A stretch of 64,000 bases of DNA from Microtetraspora fusca. GTDB taxonomy: Bacteria > Actinomycetota > Actinomycetes > Streptosporangiales > Streptosporangiaceae. The stretch lies in contig NZ_BBYK01000038.1 of assembly GCF_001570365.1 (NCBI RefSeq), positions 232,787-296,786 on the forward strand, read 5' to 3'. The notes under the pieces were generated by a model. The model ran no database searches and was not told the DNA's origin. It saw only the letters and a list, made by a program, of their open reading frames with translations. A program made the position numbers and the translations under genes. Numbering within the stretch: the first letter of the stretch is position 1; each line of letters begins with the position of its first letter. Of the stretch, positions 1 to 8,521 are shown piece after piece.

Positions 1-360
1 CTCGCGCATCACCGCCTTGTCCTGCGCGTGGACGAGCGCCTCCGCGCCGGGGTGCACGGCCACGCCGTCGTCGAGGAGGGCCTGGATGTGCGCGGTGGGC
101 ACGTGTTCGTGGTCGAAGGTGACCGCGTCGCAGCCTTTCGCGAAGTCACGGAGGTCACTCAGGTCACGGTAGTCGCCGATGCGGGTGTCCACGATGACGC
201 GGGCGGCGCTCTCGTCGCGCGAGTTGGCCAGGACCCGCAGCTCGACGCCGAGCGCGATCGCGGCCTGCTGGGTCATCCGGGCGAGCTGTCCCGCTCCCAC
301 GACGCCGACCACCGGGCCGACGACCGGTCGGGGGGTAGGGGGCACGTTTGGGCTGTTCAC
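1..360 (-). CDS. purK: PurK, 5-(carboxyamino)imidazole ribonucleotide synthase (N-terminal part)
   Basis: The gene runs off the left edge, so only the first 120 codons are visible. PurK is the ATP-grasp enzyme that carboxylates AIR to N5-CAIR in purine synthesis; PurE normally follows it. Seen: a nucleotide-binding Rossmann start (VVGVVGAGQLARM), the stretch with LRVLANSRDESAA, then DAVTFDHEHVP, all in the order found in PurK N-domains. The start is GTG at 358-360, eight bases downstream of a TAGGCT -10-like box at 369-374, so the mRNA may be nearly leaderless. The reading frame has no ATG start here. The preceding lipoprotein gene ends 62 bp upstream on the same strand. Confidence 0.9.
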   Translation of the reverse strand, partial: MNSPNVPPTPRPVVGPVVGVVGAGQLARMTQQAAIALGVELRVLANSRDESAARVIVDTRIGDYRDLSDLRDFAKGCDAVTFDHEHVPTAHIQALLDDGVAVHPGAEALVHAQDKAVMRE

Positions 361-422
361 GACATGCCAGCCTACCGATCCCCCAGACCGGGAAGCCGCG
401 CCCCCGGGCAGCGCGACGGCGA

Positions 423-1355
423 TCAGGACACCGTGACGTCGGCGAGGACCCGGCGCACGGCGACCGTGTCGAGCACACCCTTCACCGACACCCGGGTGGC
501 GAGGAAGAGCAACTCGTGCCCGGTGACCACGCCGCCGGACGAACCACGTCCCGTGAAGGCCCGTACGGCGGCCGCCTTGTACGCGGGGCGGCCCGCCCCT
601 GGCTTCTGGGTGACGACGATCCTCAGGGTGTGGAACACCAGCGCGCCCCCGTCGGGCAGCGGAAGCGCGTGCGCGGGCCCCTCCAGCCGGACCTCGGCGG
701 GCCGCCGGTCGGGCCGGTCGGTCAGCTCCCGCAGCAGATCGTGCATCGGGTCACCGGAGCGCACCCGCACCCCGCTCACGCCCGCCGGGTCGGTGAGGAA
801 GGCGAGCAGCCTGGTCGGAGCCAGCCCCGCCCGGACCCGCGCGTCCCGGTCCGGCTCCGGCGCGACCTTCCCCTCCTCCAGTTCCGGGAGCGCGCCGACC
901 ACCGGGACGGGCCCGGCGCCGAGCCGCCACCGCCCGTCGGACCGTACGAACACGAAGTAGGCGGGCCGCGGCTCATGGGCCAGGGCCGCGAACCAGGGCA
1001 GGTCCCCGGGCTCCTCCGGCAGGTAGAACTCGGCGTCGCTGTAGGCGCCGCCGGCGGGGAGCGGTTGCCCACGCCTGGCCGCCTGGCAGGCCGGGCCGGA
1101 CAGGACGCTCTCCGTCCATGTCGTGAGGAACTCGATCTTCGCGCAGTCGCGCCGCTTCCAGGCGTCGGCGAGATCGGTGAGCGCCGCGAAGGCGGCCGTG
1201 GCGTCCTCGCGGGTGGCCGCCGCCGGTCGGGGCGTCGCGTCGCGGGACGGCCGGGCCGTCACGGCGGGGCCGCGCTCGCCGCATCCGGCCAGCAGGGCGG
1301 CCCCGAGCACGGCGGCGAGGACGGCGGAGGAGCCGATCAGGGGACGGCGCGGCAC
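423..1355 (-). CDS. predicted lipoprotein of unknown function
   Basis: 310 residues with a GTG start preceded by AAAGGTGG. Residues 1-25 form a lipoprotein signal with a lipobox ending in LLAGC, so the mature protein should be lipid-anchored outside the membrane at Cys25. The rest is a soluble domain with no motif I recognise: W/C-containing helix around residues 65-80, then a mixed alpha/beta region ending in VRRVLADVTVS. It lies upstream of purK on the same strand with a 62-bp gap, and is divergent from gtrA across a 214-bp intergenic region. Function unknown; position next to purK is common in actinomycetes but does not tell its role. Confidence 0.8.
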   Translation of the reverse strand: MPRRPLIGSSAVLAAVLGAALLAGCGERGPAVTARPSRDATPRPAAATREDATAAFAALTDLADAWKRRDCAKIEFLTTWTESVLSGPACQAARRGQPLPAGGAYSDAEFYLPEEPGDLPWFAALAHEPRPAYFVFVRSDGRWRLGAGPVPVVGALPELEEGKVAPEPDRDARVRAGLAPTRLLAFLTDPAGVSGVRVRSGDPMHDLLRELTDRPDRRPAEVRLEGPAHALPLPDGGALVFHTLRIVVTQKPGAGRPAYKAAAVRAFTGRGSSGGVVTGHELLFLATRVSVKGVLDTVAVRRVLADVTVS

Positions 1356-1569
1356 GGCTGAGCCACCTTTCCAGTCAAAACCGGCTCATGATCCCCGAAC
1401 CAGTCGGGAGAGTAGCCCGTCCCGCCCGCCTTGACCCCACATAGCCCGATATTTCATGAAACTTTCTTCCGGTTCTAAGAAGACCGGCCGTCCTTACCAG
1501 GTGGTGGAATCAGACCGGGGTGACCGGGACCACCGCGAGCCCCGTTACCGGTAGCCTGGTGAGAACGCA

Positions 1570-2097
1570 GTGCAGGCCGGGAAGGATCAGCGAGTCGTGC
1601 AGCTTCTCCGAGGCGTTTACGAGCGGTTCGCCGCCATCCTCCATGAGCTGATCAAGTTCGGCCTGATCGGCGGGATCGCGTTCGTGATCGACTTCGGCGG
1701 CACGAACCTGCTGCGCTTCGGCGTCGAGCTGGGGCCGCTGACGTCCAAGACCATCCCGACCGTCGTCGCTGCCACGTTCGCCTACTTCGGCAACCGCTAC
1801 TGGACCTTCCGACACCGTGAGCAGAGCGGCCTCGCCCGCGAATACGTCATGTTCTTCCTGCTCAACGGTGTCGGCCTGGCCATCTCGCTGACCGTGATCT
1901 GGTTCGTGACCTACGTCCTGGCGCTGCACGACGCGGTGAGCTACAACGTCGCGCAGGGCCTCGGTCTGGTCCTGGGCACGCTGTTCCGCTTCTGGTCGTA
2001 CAAGAAGTGGGTGTTCCTGGAGGTCCCCGACACACCCGCCTCGGTGATCGAGAACGCGGTGGTCGAGAATCAGGCCGGACCGCTCACCACCCGGTAG
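1570..2097 (+). CDS. GtrA family membrane protein
   Basis: 175 residues with four hydrophobic segments (about 27-45, 58-76, 95-116 and 128-146) and the family signatures FGLIGGIAFVIDFGG, FAYFGNRYWTFR and FRFWSYKKWVF. GtrA-family proteins are small polytopic proteins associated with polyisoprenol-linked sugar transfer and cell-surface polysaccharide. The start is GTG; a TAGCCT -10-like box lies 12 bases upstream. Its 3' end overlaps the 3' end of the histidine kinase gene on the other strand by 28 bp. Neighbouring purK is a conserved actinomycete arrangement, with no evident biochemical link. Confidence 0.85.
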   Translation: MQAGKDQRVVQLLRGVYERFAAILHELIKFGLIGGIAFVIDFGGTNLLRFGVELGPLTSKTIPTVVAATFAYFGNRYWTFRHREQSGLAREYVMFFLLNGVGLAISLTVIWFVTYVLALHDAVSYNVAQGLGLVLGTLFRFWSYKKWVFLEVPDTPASVIENAVVENQAGPLTTR

Positions 2098-3338
2098 CGT
2101 CCGTCGTCCTCGACGTGCCGCAGGAAGATCGCGAAGGTCGCCGGCCGTCGTTTGATCAGCTCCAGCCGCCCGCCGTCCGCCGCGACGATCGACCGGGCGA
2201 GCGTCAGGCCGAGTCCGGTGCCGCCGGCGCCGCTCACGTTGCGTTCGAAGACCCTGGCGCCGAGCTCCTCGGGGATGCCCGGTCCCTGGTCCGCCACCTC
2301 GATGACGACCGACTTCTCCGTGCTCGTGGTGGTGATGGTCACCGTGCCGCCGCCGTGCTGGAGCGAGTTCTCCAGGAGGGTCGCGACGGCCTGGCTGAGG
2401 CCGCCCGTCGTGGCGAGCGCCCGCATTCCGCGGCTGCCCACGAGCTTGATGGAGCGCTGCGCCCGGCGGAAGGCGGGCTCCCATTCCGTGACCTGCTGGT
2501 CGAGGACCTGATCGACGTCGATCGCCTCGGCCTGGGCGTGCCGCTGCCGCCGGGCCGCGGCGAGCAGCTCGTCGATGACCGCCGTCAGCCGCTCGACCTG
2601 CACGATCGCGGCTTCACCCTCCTCGCGGACGATCGCCGGCTCACCCGCCGCCGCCACGATCTCCTCCAGGCGCATGCTCAGCCCCGTCAGCGGCGTGCGG
2701 AGCTGGTGCGAGGCGTCGGTGGCGAACTCGCGCTCCCGGCCGAGCAGGTCCGCGATGCGTACGGCGCTGCGGTCGAGCACCTGCGCGACGCGGTCCAGCT
2801 CCGGGATGCCGTATCTGTGCCGGCTCGGCCGGGCGTCACCCGAGCCGAGCCGCTCCGCGATCCTGGCGAGGTCCTGGAGCGGCAACGTCAGGCGGAGCGA
2901 GGTCACGATGGCCAGCCCGACCGCCACGCCCAGTGACGCCAGGACGAGCGCGACGATGAGCACCAGCCGCGCCCGGACGCCCTGCTGGACCTGCGCGGCG
3001 TCCCGGCTGATCCGGACATAGCCGTTCTCCGAACGCGCCTCCTCGGTCAGCTGCCGGTGCGCGGGGGGCGCCGTACCCGCCGCGATCGGCGCGATCCCCT
3101 GCACGAACACCTGGATATAGCGGTCGGGATAGTTCTTCTCCAGCTGCTTGGGGTCGATGGACTGTTCCTGGCTTATGGCGTATTCGACCCCGATCAGCAG
3201 CCGTGTGGCCTCCGAATGCAGCTCCGTCGCGGCCTCGTCGTGGATGAGTCTGACGACGACCACGCCCAGGGGGACCCCGAGCAGCAGTACCGCGATGACC
3301 GCGACGAGCAGCATCGAGGAGAGCAGGCGCCGACGCAC
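2070..3338 (-). CDS. two-component sensor histidine kinase
   Basis: 422 residues. Transmembrane segments at about 8-30 and 123-147 flank an extracellular sensor loop of about 90 residues. HAMP-like linker follows (about 148-200), then the H-box with phosphoacceptor His211 (ATDASHQLRTPL), an N-box (TLLENSLQHGG) and G boxes (DQGPGIP, GTGLGL). It should phosphorylate the response regulator encoded 26 bp upstream in the same operon. The start is GTG at 3336-3338. The stop codon lies inside the convergent gtrA 3' end, so transcription from the two genes collides. Signal sensed is unknown. Confidence 0.92.
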   Translation of the reverse strand: MRRRLLSSMLLVAVIAVLLLGVPLGVVVVRLIHDEAATELHSEATRLLIGVEYAISQEQSIDPKQLEKNYPDRYIQVFVQGIAPIAAGTAPPAHRQLTEEARSENGYVRISRDAAQVQQGVRARLVLIVALVLASLGVAVGLAIVTSLRLTLPLQDLARIAERLGSGDARPSRHRYGIPELDRVAQVLDRSAVRIADLLGREREFATDASHQLRTPLTGLSMRLEEIVAAAGEPAIVREEGEAAIVQVERLTAVIDELLAAARRQRHAQAEAIDVDQVLDQQVTEWEPAFRRAQRSIKLVGSRGMRALATTGGLSQAVATLLENSLQHGGGTVTITTTSTEKSVVIEVADQGPGIPEELGARVFERNVSGAGGTGLGLTLARSIVAADGGRLELIKRRPATFAIFLRHVEDDGRYRVVSGPA

Positions 3339-3364
3339 GTGCTAGTCCCTTCGCCCGTGCGGGC

Positions 3365-4033
3365 TTATTCGCGCTCGAATCGGAAGCCCACTCCCCTGAC
3401 AGTGGTGATGTAGCGCGGCTTGGCGGCGTCGTCCCCGAGCTTGCGGCGGAGCCAGGAGATGTGCATGTCGAGGGTCTTGGTCGACCCCCACCAGTTGGTG
3501 TCCCACACCTCCCGCATGATCTGCTCGCGGGTGACCACCTTGCCGGCGTCGCGTACGAGCACGCGCAGCAGGTCGAACTCCTTGGTGGTCAGATGAAGCT
3601 CCTTGTCTCCCATCCAGGCGCGGCGGGAGTCTGCGTCGATCCTGACGCCCTGGACCACGGGTGTCTCGGAGGTGCCCCTCCGAAGCAGCGCCCGTACGCG
3701 GGCGAGAAGCTCGGCGAGGCGGAACGGCTTGGTCACGTAGTCGTCGGCCCCGGCATCGAGGCCAACGACGGTGTCGACTTCGTCGACGCGCGCGGTGAGA
3801 ATCAGCACCGGCGTGCCGTGCCCTTCGGCGCGGATCCGGCGCGCGACCTCAAGGCCGTCCATCTCGGGCAGCCCGAGGTCGAGAACAATGAGGTCGACAC
3901 CTCCCGACAAAGCCCTTTCCAGGGCCTGCGGGCCATCAGGGCTCACCTCTACCTGATAGCCCTCCCGGCGCAATGCGCGCGCAAGCGGCTCGGAAATCGA
4001 GGTGTCATCCTCGGCGAGAAGTACGCAGGTCAT
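3365..4033 (-). CDS. OmpR/PhoB-family response regulator
   Basis: 222 residues. Receiver domain 1-115 with acidic pocket (AEDD), phosphoacceptor Asp52 (VLDLGLPEMDG), Thr of LTAR and Lys of TKPF; C-terminal winged helix 128-220 with the typical LTTKEFDLL, VVTREQIM and VRGVGFRF segments. It is the first gene of a two-gene operon with the histidine kinase 26 bp downstream. A TACGAT -10 box ends six bases before the ATG and there is no Shine-Dalgarno, so the mRNA is probably leaderless. Targets cannot be read from the window. Confidence 0.93.
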   Translation of the reverse strand: MTCVLLAEDDTSISEPLARALRREGYQVEVSPDGPQALERALSGGVDLIVLDLGLPEMDGLEVARRIRAEGHGTPVLILTARVDEVDTVVGLDAGADDYVTKPFRLAELLARVRALLRRGTSETPVVQGVRIDADSRRAWMGDKELHLTTKEFDLLRVLVRDAGKVVTREQIMREVWDTNWWGSTKTLDMHISWLRRKLGDDAAKPRYITTVRGVGFRFERE

Positions 4034-4039
4034 GGTGCG

Positions 4040-4045
4040 ATCGTA
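4040..4045 (-). promoter_or_regulatory. -10 box of the response regulator operon (leaderless)
   Basis: TACGAT on the minus strand, six bases before the ATG. This spacing is that of actinobacterial leaderless transcripts. No convincing -35 is visible. Confidence 0.5.
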
Positions 4046-4248
4046 GGACCTTAAGCGGTTGTTTCCCGGCCACAGCGCGCGGTTTGACTTGTCGTTGACC
4101 CATCAATTGACGTGGGCAAACACTGATAAATGGTCACTAGTCCGCACGCAAGGGTTCCAGCTTTTCGTGCCACCTCCCTGTCGGCCGTACCCAAAAGACG
4201 GATTGCCGACACGCGGCCGCCGGTTGTTAAGCGGAGCGGAAAGGGCGG

Positions 4249-4281
4249 CAAAAAGAAACGCCCGCCGCAATGGGCGGGCGT
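4249..4281 (-). terminator. intrinsic terminator after bfr
   Basis: Minus strand: a perfect 9-bp stem ACGCCCGCC/GGCGGGCGT with a six-base loop, followed by TTTCTTTTT. It lies 17 bp beyond the bfr stop codon and is one of the few U-tract terminators in the window. Confidence 0.85.
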
Positions 4282-4297
4282 CAAATGTCCGGAAATT

Positions 4298-4780
4298 TCA
4301 GGAAGAGGAAGGGGGCTCGGCGTACCGCTGGAGGTAGAGCTGCTCACCGAGGCTCTCGTAGAGGCCCAGCTCGGTCTCCAGGTAGTCGATGTGCATCTCC
4401 TCGTCCTTGAGGATGTCCTCGAAGATGTTGGCCGACGTGATGTCGCCGCGCTCGCGCATGAGCTCGATGCCCGGCTTCAGCCGCTTGACCACGCCGTACT
4501 CCAGCGCCAGGTCCGCCTGGAGCTGCTCCTTGACGGTCTGCCCGATGTGCAGCGTGTTCAGCTTCTGGTAGTTGGGCAGCCCCTCCAGGAAGAGGATGCG
4601 GTCGGTGAGCCGCTCGGCGTGTCTCATCTCGTCGAACGACTCGTGCCGTGTGTACTCGGCGAGCTTGGTGTAGCCCCAGTTCTCCTGCATCTTGGCGTGC
4701 AGGAAGTACTGGTTGATCGCGGTCAGTTCGCTGGTGAGCTGCTCGTTGAGCAGCGCGATGATGTCCTTGTCGCCCTGCAT
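4298..4780 (-). CDS. bfr: bacterioferritin
   Basis: 160 residues, the usual length for Bfr, the 24-mer haem-containing iron store. All ferroxidase ligands are present at canonical numbers: Glu18, Glu51, His54, Glu94, Glu127 and His130, plus haem ligand Met52 (DEMRHAE). It oxidises Fe(II) and stores the mineral in the cytoplasm. The bfd gene is 16 bp upstream on the same strand, so storage and release are co-transcribed, behind two DtxR/IdeR-like boxes at 4997-5044. A strong terminator follows. Confidence 0.97.
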   Translation of the reverse strand: MQGDKDIIALLNEQLTSELTAINQYFLHAKMQENWGYTKLAEYTRHESFDEMRHAERLTDRILFLEGLPNYQKLNTLHIGQTVKEQLQADLALEYGVVKRLKPGIELMRERGDITSANIFEDILKDEEMHIDYLETELGLYESLGEQLYLQRYAEPPSSS

Positions 4781-4796
4781 CCCGGGCCCCCTCGAT

Positions 4797-4976
4797 CTAT
4801 GCGCTGGTGACGAGGGCGTCCGCCCTCTTCAGCATCGCACAGACCTTGCGCACACAGAGTGCACAGTCCCCTCCGGCGCCGGTCATGTCGCGGACCTGGC
4901 GGGCGCTCTTGGCGCCGGCGGCGATGCAGTCGTGCACCTCGTCCTCGGTCACGGCACGGCAGATGCACACGAACAT
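4797..4976 (-). CDS. bfd: bacterioferritin-associated ferredoxin (Bfd-like [2Fe-2S] protein)
   Basis: 59 residues starting with ATG behind GAGG. Cysteines at 4, 6, 38 and 41 form the CxC-x31-CxxC ligand pattern of BFD-like [2Fe-2S] domains; extra cysteines occur at 17 and 46. Bfd proteins dock on bacterioferritin and pass electrons to the haem to release iron. The gene precedes bfr by 16 bp. Two tandem iron boxes start 20 bp upstream of the ATG, within the likely promoter, which fits iron-dependent control. Confidence 0.92.
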   Translation of the reverse strand: MFVCICRAVTEDEVHDCIAAGAKSARQVRDMTGAGGDCALCVRKVCAMLKRADALVTSA

Positions 4977-4996
4977 GGGTCCTCACAAAGGGGAAA

Positions 4997-5015
4997 TCAG
5001 GTTAGGCATACCTAA
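4997..5015. promoter_or_regulatory. DtxR/IdeR-type iron box 1 upstream of bfd-bfr
   Basis: TCAGGTTAGGCATACCTAA matches 16 of 19 positions of the DtxR/IdeR consensus (TTAGGTTAGSCTAACCTAA). It begins 20 bp upstream of the bfd start codon. Binding by an Fe(II)-loaded DtxR/IdeR/DmdR protein is inferred. Confidence 0.8.
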
Positions 5016-5025
5016 GATAACGCAG

Positions 5026-5044
5026 TCAGGTAAGGCTTGCCTAG
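5026..5044. promoter_or_regulatory. DtxR/IdeR-type iron box 2 upstream of bfd-bfr
   Basis: TCAGGTAAGGCTTGCCTAG matches 14 of 19 consensus positions and lies 29 bp from box 1, centre to centre. A tandem pair at this spacing resembles the double sites described at IdeR-activated storage genes. Confidence 0.65.
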
Positions 5045-5093
5045 GTGAGGCGCCCCACATCGTCCCAGGTGGACGACGCGGGGCGCCTTCCCG

Positions 5094-5699
5094 CTATGCG
5101 ATGTTGGACGCCTCGGCGCCGATGGTGGTGGAGTCGCCGTGGCCGGTGTTCACGACGGTGTCCTCGGGCAGGGTGAGCAGCCGCGTCCTGATCGACTCGA
5201 CGATGGTCTCGCGCGAGGAGAAGGAGCGGCCGGTCGCCCCGGGACCGCCCTGGAACAGGGTGTCACCGGTGAAGACCGTGTCCAGCTCGGGGGCGTACAG
5301 GCACACCGCTCCCGGTGAGTGTCCGGGCGTGTGCAGCACCCGGAGCTCCGGACCGCCGGTCTCGATCACCTGGCCGTCCTCCAGCGGCCGGTACGGCACC
5401 TTGTCGCCGTACTCCATCTCCCAGAGGACCTGGTCGGCGGGGTGGAGCAGGATCGGCGCGCCGGTGCGCTCGGACAGCTCGGCCGCGGCGTTGATGTGGT
5501 CGTTGTGCGCGTGAGTGCACACGATCGCCCGCAGCCTGCGGGAGCCGACCGCGTCGGCGATGGCGGCGGCGTCGTGCGCCGCGTCGATCACCACCACCTC
5601 GTCGGCGGAGCCGACCAGCCAGACGTTGTTGTCGACCTCCCAGGTCCCGCCGTCCAGGGAGAACGTGCCCGACGTGATCAGGCGGGAGACAGCACTCAT
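5094..5699 (-). CDS. MBL-fold hydrolase, probable partner of MscR
   Basis: 201 residues of metallo-beta-lactamase fold: the dinuclear metal motif THAHNDH (His63, His65, Asp67, His68), then HTPGHSPG, FTGDTLF and NTGHGD supplying the remaining ligands. It follows mscR by 49 bp on the same strand, an order also found in mycobacteria (Rv2259-Rv2260). MscR turns S-hydroxymethyl-mycothiol into S-formyl-mycothiol; this enzyme is the natural candidate for hydrolysing that thioester, by analogy with glyoxalase II. That step is inference. ATG start with a weak AGAAGAGA site. Confidence 0.85.
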   Translation of the reverse strand: MSAVSRLITSGTFSLDGGTWEVDNNVWLVGSADEVVVIDAAHDAAAIADAVGSRRLRAIVCTHAHNDHINAAAELSERTGAPILLHPADQVLWEMEYGDKVPYRPLEDGQVIETGGPELRVLHTPGHSPGAVCLYAPELDTVFTGDTLFQGGPGATGRSFSSRETIVESIRTRLLTLPEDTVVNTGHGDSTTIGAEASNIA

Positions 5700-5748
5700 C
5701 GTTGGATCTCTTCTCGTGTCGCAGGGTTCGCCGGACGCTGGTGCGGCG

Positions 5749-6834
5749 TCACAGCACCACCACAGAGCGCAGCACCTCGCCGCGGTGCATCTTGGCGAAC
5801 GCCTCCTCGACCTGGTCCAGCGCGATGGTCTCGGAGACGAACCCGTCCAGGTTGAGCCGGCCCTGCAGGTAGAGGTCGATCAGCATCGGGAAGTCCCGGC
5901 TCGGCAGGCAGTCGCCGTACCAGGAGGACTTGAGCGAGCCGCCCCGGCCGAAGACGTCGAGCAGCGGCAGGTCGATCCGCATCTCGGGCGTGGGCACGCC
6001 CACCAGCACGACGGTGCCGGCGAGGTCGCGGGCGTAGAACGCCTGCTCGTAGGTCTCGGGCCGGCCGACCGCGTCGATGACGACGTCCGCGCCGTGGCCG
6101 CCGGTGAGCTCGCGGATCGCCTCGACGGCGTCGGTCTCGCGGGAGTTGACCGTGTGGGTGGCACCGAAGTCGCGGGCCCAGGTGAGCTTCCGGTCGTCCA
6201 CGTCCACCGCGATGACCTTGCCGGCGCCGGCGAGGTGCGCGCCGAGCACCGCCGCGTTGCCCACGCCGCCGCAGCCGATGACGGCGACCGAGTCGCCCCT
6301 GGTCACACCGCCCGTGTTGATCGCCGCGCCGAGCCCGGCCATCACGCCGCAGCCGAGCAGTCCGGCGACCGCGGGCTTCGCCTCCGGGTTCACCTTGGTG
6401 CACTGCCCGGCGGCCACCAGGGTCTTCTCCGCGAACGCGCCGATGCCGAGCGCCGGGCTGAGGACCGTTCCATCGGCGAGCGTCATCTTCTGCGTCGCGT
6501 TGTGCGTGTTGAAGCAGTACCACGGGCGTCCGCGCAGGCAGGCCCGGCACTGGCCGCAGACCGCACGCCAGTTGAGGATCACGTAGTCACCCGGGGCGAC
6601 GTCGGTGACGCCGGGGCCGACCGCCTCGACCACACCCGCCGCCTCGTGCCCGAGCAGGAACGGGAAGTCGTCGTTGATCCCGCCCTCCCGGTAGTGCAGG
6701 TCGGTGTGGCAGACACCGCAGGCCTGGACGTTCACCACGGCCTCGCCCGGGCCGGGATCGGGCACGTGAACCGTCTCCAGCGTCACCGCCTCGCCCTTGC
6801 CCCGTGCGATCACACCCTGGACCTCATACGGCAT
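5749..6834 (-). CDS. mscR: S-(hydroxymethyl)mycothiol dehydrogenase (formaldehyde dehydrogenase/nitrosomycothiol reductase)
   Basis: 361 residues, the same length as mycobacterial MscR. Class III zinc alcohol dehydrogenase: catalytic-zinc region [12 protein letters not shown] with Cys39, the GHEAAG motif, structural zinc loop with four cysteines ([15 protein letters not shown]) and NAD-binding [12 protein letters not shown]. It oxidises the formaldehyde-mycothiol adduct and can reduce S-nitrosomycothiol. The frame stays open upstream, but the ATG at 6832-6834 behind GAGGTGTCAGGA gives the family length. The hydrolase gene follows by 49 bp. Confidence 0.93.
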   Translation of the reverse strand: MPYEVQGVIARGKGEAVTLETVHVPDPGPGEAVVNVQACGVCHTDLHYREGGINDDFPFLLGHEAAGVVEAVGPGVTDVAPGDYVILNWRAVCGQCRACLRGRPWYCFNTHNATQKMTLADGTVLSPALGIGAFAEKTLVAAGQCTKVNPEAKPAVAGLLGCGVMAGLGAAINTGGVTRGDSVAVIGCGGVGNAAVLGAHLAGAGKVIAVDVDDRKLTWARDFGATHTVNSRETDAVEAIRELTGGHGADVVIDAVGRPETYEQAFYARDLAGTVVLVGVPTPEMRIDLPLLDVFGRGGSLKSSWYGDCLPSRDFPMLIDLYLQGRLNLDGFVSETIALDQVEEAFAKMHRGEVLRSVVVL

Positions 6835-6892
6835 TCCTGACACCTCATCTCGAATTGGGAAAACCTCAGGATTTCCACCGTGCCGGGGTTCG

Positions 6893-7918
6893 TCAAGCTT
6901 TCCGACCTGCGGAAGGCGAGGTGCGACGAACGACATACGGCTGGACGAGCCCGAGGCCGCGGGCTGGGCGGCGGCGGATCCGCATCACGTCGACCCCCTC
7001 GGCGCCCTCCAGCCGCCGCGCCATCTCGGCGTCGGCCAGGATCGCCCCGGGCCGGGCGATGGCGGTCAGCCGGGCCGCCAGGTTGACCGTCGTGCCGAAC
7101 ACGTCGCCCATCACCGGGAGCACCGGGCCGTAGGAGAGCCCGATGCGCACGTCGGGCCCCTCCTCGCCGCGCCCGATGGACCGCTTGAGCTCGTCGACCA
7201 GGTCGAGGGCGATCCGTCCCGCGGTCACCGGATCCGTCGCGGTGAACAGCACCTCGTCGCCGAGCGTCTTGACCAGCCGCCCGCCGTGCGACGCGATCAC
7301 GTCTGACGTGCGCGACTCGAACCCCTCCACCAGGTCGGCCAGCTCGAACTCGTCCAGCCGCCGCGAGAACGCCGTGAACGACACCAGGTCGGCGAAGCCC
7401 ACGGCCAGCGACAGGCGCGACATGGCGGGCACTTCCTCGGCCATCACGGCGATGGCGAGCAGGCGGCTCGCGGTGGCGGCGAGCTGCGCCCGCCAGACGT
7501 GGACCAGCGTCTGCTCGAAATCCGGCAGGAAGCGGGCGGCGATCTCCATCGACCGGGCCAGGTCCTCGTCGCTCGGGTGCGTTCCGGGCTCGAGGATCGC
7601 GCCCATCATGATCTCCGCCTGCCACTCCGCCAGCCGCGAGGTCGTACGGCCGAGCGCCCGCGCCATCCGGACGATCGCCCGTTCGTCGAGAAGGCCGGTC
7701 TCCAGCATCGCGCGGATCCGGCGCAGCGCGTCGAGGTCGCCGTCGTTGAACGCGACGGCGTCGTCGGCGAGCGTGGCGAAGCCGAGCGCGCGCCAGATCC
7801 GCCCGGTGAACTCCTGCGGCAGACCGGCGGCCGCGGCGACCTCGCCGCGGGTGTAGCGGGGCGGCGACCCGACGAACAGCCGCCGGATGTCGTCAGAGGT
7901 GGGACGCCGTGTGGCCAC
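6893..7918 (-). CDS. class III adenylate cyclase with N-terminal regulatory domain
   Basis: 341 residues; GTG start behind AGGAGGGG. Residues 1-155 are helical and resemble the adenylate-cyclase regulatory domain of mycobacterial Rv1264/Rv2212. The catalytic domain (about 160-335) has both metal aspartates ([10 protein letters not shown] and KTLGDEVLF) and [13 protein letters not shown] with the transition-state Asn. The Lys before TLGDE and Asp before VFG fit ATP rather than GTP. No transmembrane segment, so cytoplasmic cAMP synthesis is expected. The PH-domain gene lies 17 bp upstream, so the two are probably one operon. Confidence 0.9.
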   Translation of the reverse strand: MATRRPTSDDIRRLFVGSPPRYTRGEVAAAAGLPQEFTGRIWRALGFATLADDAVAFNDGDLDALRRIRAMLETGLLDERAIVRMARALGRTTSRLAEWQAEIMMGAILEPGTHPSDEDLARSMEIAARFLPDFEQTLVHVWRAQLAATASRLLAIAVMAEEVPAMSRLSLAVGFADLVSFTAFSRRLDEFELADLVEGFESRTSDVIASHGGRLVKTLGDEVLFTATDPVTAGRIALDLVDELKRSIGRGEEGPDVRIGLSYGPVLPVMGDVFGTTVNLAARLTAIARPGAILADAEMARRLEGAEGVDVMRIRRRPARGLGLVQPYVVRRTSPSAGRKA

Positions 7919-7935
7919 CTTCCCCTCCTGCCGGG

Positions 7936-8448
7936 CTACTTGCCGTCGATGGTCCCGTCGGAGGCATCCTCCACCAGACGGAACAGCTCCTGGCGGACGA
8001 GCTGGATCTTCGGGATGTCCAGAAGGTCGATCTCGCCCTTCTCGGAGGCCGACTCGACCCGGAGCGTCCCGCACCCGAGGATCCGCTCGACGAACCTCTG
8101 GTCGGAGCTGACGCTGTTGACCTTCGCCAGCGGGATGTCCTCTTCCGACTTGTTCAGGATGCCGGTGCTGATGGCGAAGCGGTGCGACGTCAAGGTGTAC
8201 GACGTGGTCTTCCACCGCAGGTAGGGGATAAACGTCCACAGCGTCAGGGCGACGAACGCGACCACCGCCACCGCGATCCGGGCGTACCCGGCGTAGGTGT
8301 AGTCGCCGGGGATGAAGTAGATCCCCGCTCCGGCGACGGCCACGACGAGGACGAGGGCGAGGACGGGAAGCACGAGCCGCTTCCAGTGAGGGTGGAACGA
8401 GAGCACGAGGCGCTCGCCCTCGGTCAAATGGTGTTCGGGGAGACCCAT
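7936..8448 (-). CDS. bacterial PH-domain membrane protein
   Basis: 170 residues. Two transmembrane helices (about 25-45 and 53-75) lead directly into a bacterial PH (bPH2, YdbS-like) domain with the signature TTSYTLTSHRFAISTGILNKSEEDIPLAKV. Such proteins sit in the cytoplasmic membrane with the PH domain inside; biochemical role is unknown. The adenylate cyclase gene starts 17 bp downstream, suggesting a membrane partner for the soluble cyclase, though nothing in the sequence proves interaction. Confidence 0.85.
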   Translation of the reverse strand: MGLPEHHLTEGERLVLSFHPHWKRLVLPVLALVLVVAVAGAGIYFIPGDYTYAGYARIAVAVVAFVALTLWTFIPYLRWKTTSYTLTSHRFAISTGILNKSEEDIPLAKVNSVSSDQRFVERILGCGTLRVESASEKGEIDLLDIPKIQLVRQELFRLVEDASDGTIDGK

Positions 8449-8521
8449 GCGGCAAATCGTGGCACGTTTCGGGCCCGGCGCGCGACGGTCCTCGCGGCGC
8501 GCCCGCCGATCTCCGCGTCGT

